Part shown: positions 59,633 to 64,000 of the stretch, piece by piece
Layout of the letters: every line of letters starts with the position of its first letter
Numbering within the stretch: the first letter of the stretch is position 1
DNA from: Nocardia blacklockiae
GTDB taxonomy: Bacteria > Actinomycetota > Actinomycetes > Mycobacteriales > Mycobacteriaceae
Length of the DNA stretch: 64,000 nucleotides
Assembly: GCF_015477355.1 (NCBI RefSeq)
Contig: NZ_JADLRJ010000004.1
Span: forward strand, 1-64,000
Direction: 5' to 3'
Made by a program: the position numbers and the translations under genes
The notes under the pieces: model-generated
Told to the model about the DNA's origin: nothing
The model's database searches: none
Seen by the model: the letters and a program-made list of their open reading frames with translations, nothing else

Positions 59633-60387
59633 GCGGTCAGCTCGGCCCGCGCGGTGACCAGCGACGGGCCGTACCAGGTCAGGCTGCGGCCCGAGACCAG
59701 CGCCACCGGGATGCCCGGAAAGGCCTCGGGCCCATCGGTTTCGGTGAACACGTAGGGCTCGTCGGGCAGCACCGCCAGTTCGACGCCGGCGGTCAGTTCG
59801 GGAAGGTCCAGCGTGGGATAGCGTTCGGGGCGGGTGGCGTGTACCAGGCGCAGTCCGAGGCGGCGCGCCAGGTCACCGGTGAACGTGTCCCGCCCGACCA
59901 CCATCCACGGGTCGCGCCACACCGGAATCACCGCGGCGCGCGGGGGTTCCGGCGCGGGTTCGGACCACGCCCGCTCGGCGGCGCGCAACCAGTCCGGCGA
60001 GTCGACGCCGAGTGCCTGCTCGAACAGCCGGGACAGTGCCGTGAACGCCTCGTCGACGGTCTCGATCCTGGTGACCCACACCGGGATTCCGGCCGAGCGC
60101 AGGCGGTCGACGTCGAGCCGCCGGTTCTCCTCCTGATTGCACACCACCAGATCGGGGGCCAGCTCGACGATGCGGCGCACGTTCGGGTTCTTCGTCCCGC
60201 GTACCCGCTCGACCGCGAGATCCGCCGGGTGCGTGCACCATTCGGTGGCGGCGATCAGCAGCTCGGGGCAGGTGACCGCGATCGCCTCGGTCAACGACGG
60301 CACCAGCGACACCACCCGGCGCACCGGACGCCGCACCGGGACCTCGGCATCGAGGTCGTCGCGGAGGGCGGCGTAGGCATCCGTCAT
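59587..60387 (-). CDS. Cytoplasmic helical-backbone metal receptor (BtuF-like)
   Basis: This 266-residue protein has the fold of class III periplasmic binding proteins for cobalamin or metal chelates: RRVVSLVPSLTEAIAV at the N-terminus, then GTKNPNVRRIVELAPDLVVCNQEENR, and the C-terminal lobe with LPDEPYVFTETDGPEAF. It has no signal peptide or lipobox, so it should stay in the cytoplasm. ATG 60387 overlaps the SWIM-protein stop (ATGA), so it is the third gene of a helicase operon, an unusual setting. Its ligand is unknown. Confidence 0.85.
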   Translation of the reverse strand: MTDAYAALRDDLDAEVPVRRPVRRVVSLVPSLTEAIAVTCPELLIAATEWCTHPADLAVERVRGTKNPNVRRIVELAPDLVVCNQEENRRLDVDRLRSAGIPVWVTRIETVDEAFTALSRLFEQALGVDSPDWLRAAERAWSEPAPEPPRAAVIPVWRDPWMVVGRDTFTGDLARRLGLRLVHATRPERYPTLDLPELTAGVELAVLPDEPYVFTETDGPEAFPGIPVALVSGRSLTWYGPSLVTARAELTAQLARASGSGDRSKR

Positions 60388-61151
60388 ACCGGCTGCCTCA
60401 GCAATTCCCGGTAGCGCTCCCGCAATTCCCGCAGACCGGTCTCGGCGGTCCGCTCGTCCTCGCAGGTCATCCGCAATGCCCGGCGCAGCGGGACGGGGTC
60501 CAGATCGTCCAGCGCGGGCCGGAACTCCGGCTCCGGGAGGCCGGGCAGCGTGATGTTCTCGCCGTACAGGTCGTCGGAGACCGTGCCGCCGCCGTCGTCC
60601 TGGACGCCGCTGATCAGCGTGTCGAGGTCCAGGCCGCGCAGGGTGAGCATGATCGACGGCTCGGCGTCCAGACGCTCGGCGACGATGTAGCAGACCGCCG
60701 CGACGTGCTTGCACGGCCACCCGGAATCCGGGCAGCTGCAGCCGAAGTCGAGTTCGGCGGCCGTGGTGGGCAGCAGCAGCGGACCCAGCTCTTTCGGCAG
60801 GGCGCCGGAGGCCAGCTGGACCAGCATGCCGGGTGTGTCGCGGACCAGATCGACCAGTTCGTCGAGCCGTTCGTCGCGCAACCGGCGCAGCGTCAACACC
60901 GAGGTGAACGGGCGCGGCTGGCTGCCCTGCACCTCCGCGGTCACCGCACCCGATTCGATGTGGTAGGTCACCACCTGCCCCGAGCGGGCGTAGGTGCGGC
61001 CGCGGGTGAGCCGGCCCGCGTCGGCGACCTGCTCGACCGCCTCGATGAACGACCGCCCCCACCAGGTGCGCGCGAAAGACCCCCGGCGGCTGCGTGGTTC
61101 GACGCCGCCGCGCACCGGCCGCCGCTTCCCGTACCGGCTGTAGTCGGTCAC
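60384..61151 (-). CDS. SWIM zinc-finger protein
   Basis: This 255-residue protein has the SWIM zinc finger CSCPDSGWPCKHVAAVCY (about 139-156; CxC-x-CxH). The N-terminus is basic (RYGKRRPVRGGVEPRSRRGSF, split), followed by WWGRSFIEAVEQ. SWIM proteins of this type are encoded next to SNF2 helicases in many bacteria and probably work with them on DNA. GTG 61151 overlaps the helicase stop by four bases (GTGA). Confidence 0.93.
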   Translation of the reverse strand: MTDYSRYGKRRPVRGGVEPRSRRGSFARTWWGRSFIEAVEQVADAGRLTRGRTYARSGQVVTYHIESGAVTAEVQGSQPRPFTSVLTLRRLRDERLDELVDLVRDTPGMLVQLASGALPKELGPLLLPTTAAELDFGCSCPDSGWPCKHVAAVCYIVAERLDAEPSIMLTLRGLDLDTLISGVQDDGGGTVSDDLYGENITLPGLPEPEFRPALDDLDPVPLRRALRMTCEDERTAETGLRELRERYRELLRQPV

Positions 61152-63964
61152 TCGCCCACCGCCTCCGCGCCGAGGGCGAACAGCCGCTGGATCTCGTCGT
61201 CGCCGAGTTCGGTGATCCAGTTCTCGCCGCTGCCGACGGTCAGATTCGCCAATTCCTGTTTGCCGCTGATCATGTCGTCGATGCGTTCCTCGATGGTGTC
61301 GACGCAGACCAGCTTGCGCACCTGCACGTCGCGGCGCTGCCCGATGCGAAACGCGCGGTCGGTGGCCTGGTTCTCCACCGCCGGGTTCCACCAGCGGTCC
61401 AGGTGCACCACGTGATTGGCGGCGGTGAGATTCAATCCGGTGCCGCCGGCCTTGAGCGACAACAGCATCAGCGGCGGGCCGTCGGCGCCCTGGAAGCCCT
61501 CGACCATGGCGTCGCGCCGCTTCTTGGGCACGCCGCCGTGCAGGAACGGGATCCGGGTGCCGAAGCGCTCGGTGAGATACGGCTCGATCAGCTCGCCGAA
61601 CTCGCGGAACTGGGTGAACAGCAGCGCCTTCTCCCCGTCGGCGAGCACCGATTCCAGCACGTCCTCCACCAGCCCCAGCTTGCCGGAGCGGTGCTGCCCG
61701 CGCCGCAGCACGGCGGAACCGTCGCCGAGGAAGTGCGCGGGGTGGTTGCACACCTGCTTGAGCCGGGTCAGCGCCGCGAGCACCACGCCCTTGCGCTGAA
61801 TGTCCTTGGACTGCCGCAGTTTCGCCACCATGTCGTCGACCACGGCCTGATACAGCGCGGCCTGCTCCACGGTCAGGTTGGCCCGCACCGTCATCTCGAT
61901 CTTGTCGGGCAGGTCCGAGATCACCGCCGGGTCGGTCTTGACGCGGCGCAGCACGAACGGCGCGGTCACGGTGCGCAGCCGGGAGACCGCGTTCTCGTCG
62001 TGCTCGCGCTCGATCGGCACGGCGAAGCGGGCGTGGAACTGCGAAGCCTTGCCCAGCAGGTCGGGGGCGGCGAAATCCAGGATGGAGCGCAGCTCTTCGA
62101 GGCGGTTCTCCACGGGGGTTCCGGTGAGCGCCAGCCGCTGTCGCGCCGCGAGGTGCCGAGCCGCGCGGGACTGCCGGGTGTTGGCGTTCTTGATGTGCTG
62201 CGCCTCGTCCAGCACGACGCGCTCCCAGGTGCGGCGCTTCAGCTGCTCCACATCGCGGGCCAGCAGCGCGTAGGTGGTGATCACCAGATCCGAATCCGAC
62301 ACGGCCGCATCGAAATCCGCGCCGGAACGCCGATTCGCGCCGTGGTGCACCAGCACCCGCAGCTCCGGCGCGAAGCGCTCGGCCTCGCGCTGCCAGTTGC
62401 CGACCACCGACATCGGGCAGACCAGTAGCGTGGGACCGGGCGTGGAATCCCTTGCGGCGGTCTCCCTTTCGTGCAGCAGCAGGGCGAGCACCTGCACGGT
62501 CTTGCCCAGGCCCATATCGTCGGCCAGGATGCCGCCGCAGCCGTAGCGGTTCATCGTCGCCAGCCACGACAGGCCGCGCAGCTGGTACGGCCGCAGCTCG
62601 GCCTTTAACCCGGCCGGCGGCTCGACCGTCTCGGCCGCGCGGGTCGATTCCAGGAGACCGGCCGCCCAGCCGGTGGCGCGGACCTGTTCGATCGGCACGT
62701 CCTTGACCTGCGTCGCGGCGATCTGGCCGAGCACGTCGGTCAGCGAGCCGACGGCCTCGGAGGTGCGGCCGTCGAGATAGGCCGCGGCGGCGGCCAAAGC
62801 GCGGTGGTCGGCCTGCACCCACTGCCCGCGCAGCCGCACCAGATCGGACTTCGACTGCACCAGGCGCCCCATCTCCGCCGGGGTGAGCACCGTGTCCCCC
62901 AGAGCGAGTTCCCACCGGTACGAGACCAGGCCGCTCAGGCCCACGGCGGTCTCCGTGGCGGCCGGGCTCTGCACGGTCAGTCGCATGCTCGGCGCGACGA
63001 CGCGCCAGGCGCGGGGCAGCAGCAGTTGCACGCCGGCCGCCTGCAGGGCGTGCGCGCCGTGCGCCACCAGGTCCTGCACCACGGCGGTCGGCAGCAGGAA
63101 GTCCAGGCCGCCCGGGTCGCGCGGGAGTTCGCGCAGCATCGGGTAGGCCTGCAGCGCCGCGGCCACCTTCTCCGACGCGAGTTTCAACCGGCCCGGGTCG
63201 CCCTGGATCGGAACCGGTTGCGGCGCTTCGCCTTCCGCGCGCAGGCACACCTCGAGCCGCCACAGCGCGTCGTAGCCCTCCGCGCCCGTCTCCGGGTCGT
63301 CCTCGGGCTCCAGCAGGCGCAGCACCAGTTCCGGCTCGCCCAGGGTGAGGCTGGTCCGCCACTCGTCCAGGGCCGCCGCCACGCGATGGGAACCCGACTC
63401 CAGCGGCGTGTCCGCGGCCAGCGCCGCCAGCAGCGGGTGCGTGTACCGCGAGGGACCGACGTGCGACCGCGCCAACGGGTCGGCCAGTTCGGCGATCATG
63501 TTCTCCAGCACCGCGGCGGGGCGGCCGGCGACGCGCAGCGCGGGCGGCATGGCGGCCGCGAGTTCGGCCAGCCAGGCGCGCTGCCGCTGCCCGCCGACCA
63601 GCCGCCACCGGACCCACCACGCGCCGTCCTCGCGACGCAGCTCGGGCACCACCCGGCCGGCCCGGATCCAGCGGTCCACACCGTGCGCCACGTGCGCGAG
63701 GAAGCGCAGGTCGGCGGCCACCGCGGTCGGCGGCAACTGTTGCAGCAGCACCTGCGCGGCCGTCTGCGGGACGAGCGCGTGCGCGCGCACCTCGGTGGGC
63801 GCGGGACCGGCCGGGCCGTCCACCAGCACCTGCGCGCGGTGCCGGAACCGGGACCTCGCGACGATGCCGCCGAGCGGATCGGGCAGGGCCGCCTCGGGCG
63901 CGCCGGACTCGGGGTGGCGCCACAGCACCAACCCCGATCCCGGCGTCCACAACCCGTGCAGCAT
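61148..63964 (-). CDS. SNF2/SWI2-family DNA helicase (HelZ-like)
   Basis: This 938-residue ATPase has a long N-terminal region (about 1-460) of bacterial SNF2-associated type and then both RecA lobes: Walker A LADDMGLGKTVQVLALL, DEAQHIKN, LTGTPVENR, LFTQFREFGELIEPYL, and motifs V-VI in GGTGLNLTAANHVVHL and ATDRAFRIGQ. It resembles HelZ of mycobacteria. ATG 63964 is preferred; a TTG four codons upstream is also in frame. It leads an operon with the SWIM protein and the metal receptor. The last 36 bases of the window are its upstream region. Confidence 0.93.
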   Translation of the reverse strand: MLHGLWTPGSGLVLWRHPESGAPEAALPDPLGGIVARSRFRHRAQVLVDGPAGPAPTEVRAHALVPQTAAQVLLQQLPPTAVAADLRFLAHVAHGVDRWIRAGRVVPELRREDGAWWVRWRLVGGQRQRAWLAELAAAMPPALRVAGRPAAVLENMIAELADPLARSHVGPSRYTHPLLAALAADTPLESGSHRVAAALDEWRTSLTLGEPELVLRLLEPEDDPETGAEGYDALWRLEVCLRAEGEAPQPVPIQGDPGRLKLASEKVAAALQAYPMLRELPRDPGGLDFLLPTAVVQDLVAHGAHALQAAGVQLLLPRAWRVVAPSMRLTVQSPAATETAVGLSGLVSYRWELALGDTVLTPAEMGRLVQSKSDLVRLRGQWVQADHRALAAAAAYLDGRTSEAVGSLTDVLGQIAATQVKDVPIEQVRATGWAAGLLESTRAAETVEPPAGLKAELRPYQLRGLSWLATMNRYGCGGILADDMGLGKTVQVLALLLHERETAARDSTPGPTLLVCPMSVVGNWQREAERFAPELRVLVHHGANRRSGADFDAAVSDSDLVITTYALLARDVEQLKRRTWERVVLDEAQHIKNANTRQSRAARHLAARQRLALTGTPVENRLEELRSILDFAAPDLLGKASQFHARFAVPIEREHDENAVSRLRTVTAPFVLRRVKTDPAVISDLPDKIEMTVRANLTVEQAALYQAVVDDMVAKLRQSKDIQRKGVVLAALTRLKQVCNHPAHFLGDGSAVLRRGQHRSGKLGLVEDVLESVLADGEKALLFTQFREFGELIEPYLTERFGTRIPFLHGGVPKKRRDAMVEGFQGADGPPLMLLSLKAGGTGLNLTAANHVVHLDRWWNPAVENQATDRAFRIGQRRDVQVRKLVCVDTIEERIDDMISGKQELANLTVGSGENWITELGDDEIQRLFALGAEAVGE

Positions 63965-64000
63965 CCGTCCATCCAATCAGCCGCCACCGACACGGTGGCA

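Overview
The window is bacterial chromosome of very high G+C content from an actinobacterium of the order Mycobacteriales, most likely Nocardia or a close relative. The main evidence is gene order. On the minus strand, argS-lysA-hom-thrC-thrB-rho-rpmE-prfA-prmC-sua5-wecA-(atpI-like)-atpBEFHAGDC-DUF2550-cobalamin adenosyltransferase-murA-rRNA operon leader follows the arrangement I know from Mycobacterium. Two features argue against Mycobacterium itself: the ATP synthase delta subunit is not fused to a b subunit, and the c subunit lacks the mycobacterial helix-2 signature. MspA-type outer-membrane porin genes and several leaderless starts fit a mycolate-containing actinomycete. I see no insertion sequence, CRISPR array or replication origin.

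Layout. 1-369: promoter and leader of an rRNA operon that runs off the left edge. 370-26.9 kb: the conserved housekeeping block (cell wall, ATP synthase, translation release, Rho, aspartate-family amino acids, argS). It is interrupted by an MspA porin pair, a SnoaL-like gene and a small membrane-protein gene. 26.9-28.7 kb: a DUF3105/DUF305 secreted or membrane pair. 28.8-32.9 kb: tRNA-Arg, an orphan GH25-type lysin, an IclR regulator, a thioesterase and an unusual free-standing asparagine-synthetase-type ligase. 32.9-37.2 kb: two TetR-controlled flavin/quinone oxidoreductase loci with clear operators. 37.2-41.6 kb: an iron-type binding lipoprotein, membrane proteins, a Tat-exported metallophosphoesterase and tRNA-Cys. 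41.7-43.4 kb: a MarR regulator and a membrane-anchored Hsp70-like protein. 43.4-48.8 kb: a tightly coupled valine/isobutyryl-CoA degradation operon. 49.0-53.3 kb: a four-gene secreted/membrane operon that I cannot assign to a described system, with two paralogous exported domains, a 4-TM protein and a collagen-like protein. 53.6-56.8 kb: icmF (fused isobutyryl-CoA mutase). 56.9-59.6 kb: an amidohydrolase and a Baeyer-Villiger-type monooxygenase. 59.6-64 kb: a SNF2 helicase/SWIM protein/cytoplasmic metal-receptor operon.

How the parts fit. The valine operon takes isobutyryl-CoA to propionyl-CoA, while IcmF interconverts isobutyryl- and butyryl-CoA. The two transcription units lie about 4.6 kb apart and carry nearly the same 18-bp palindromic operator (16 of 18 bases identical), so they are probably one regulon. 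The PduO-type adenosyltransferase at 1.7-2.3 kb could supply the adenosylcobalamin IcmF needs. The strongest candidates for something new are the four-gene surface operon at 49.0-53.3 kb and the shared isobutyryl-CoA operator.
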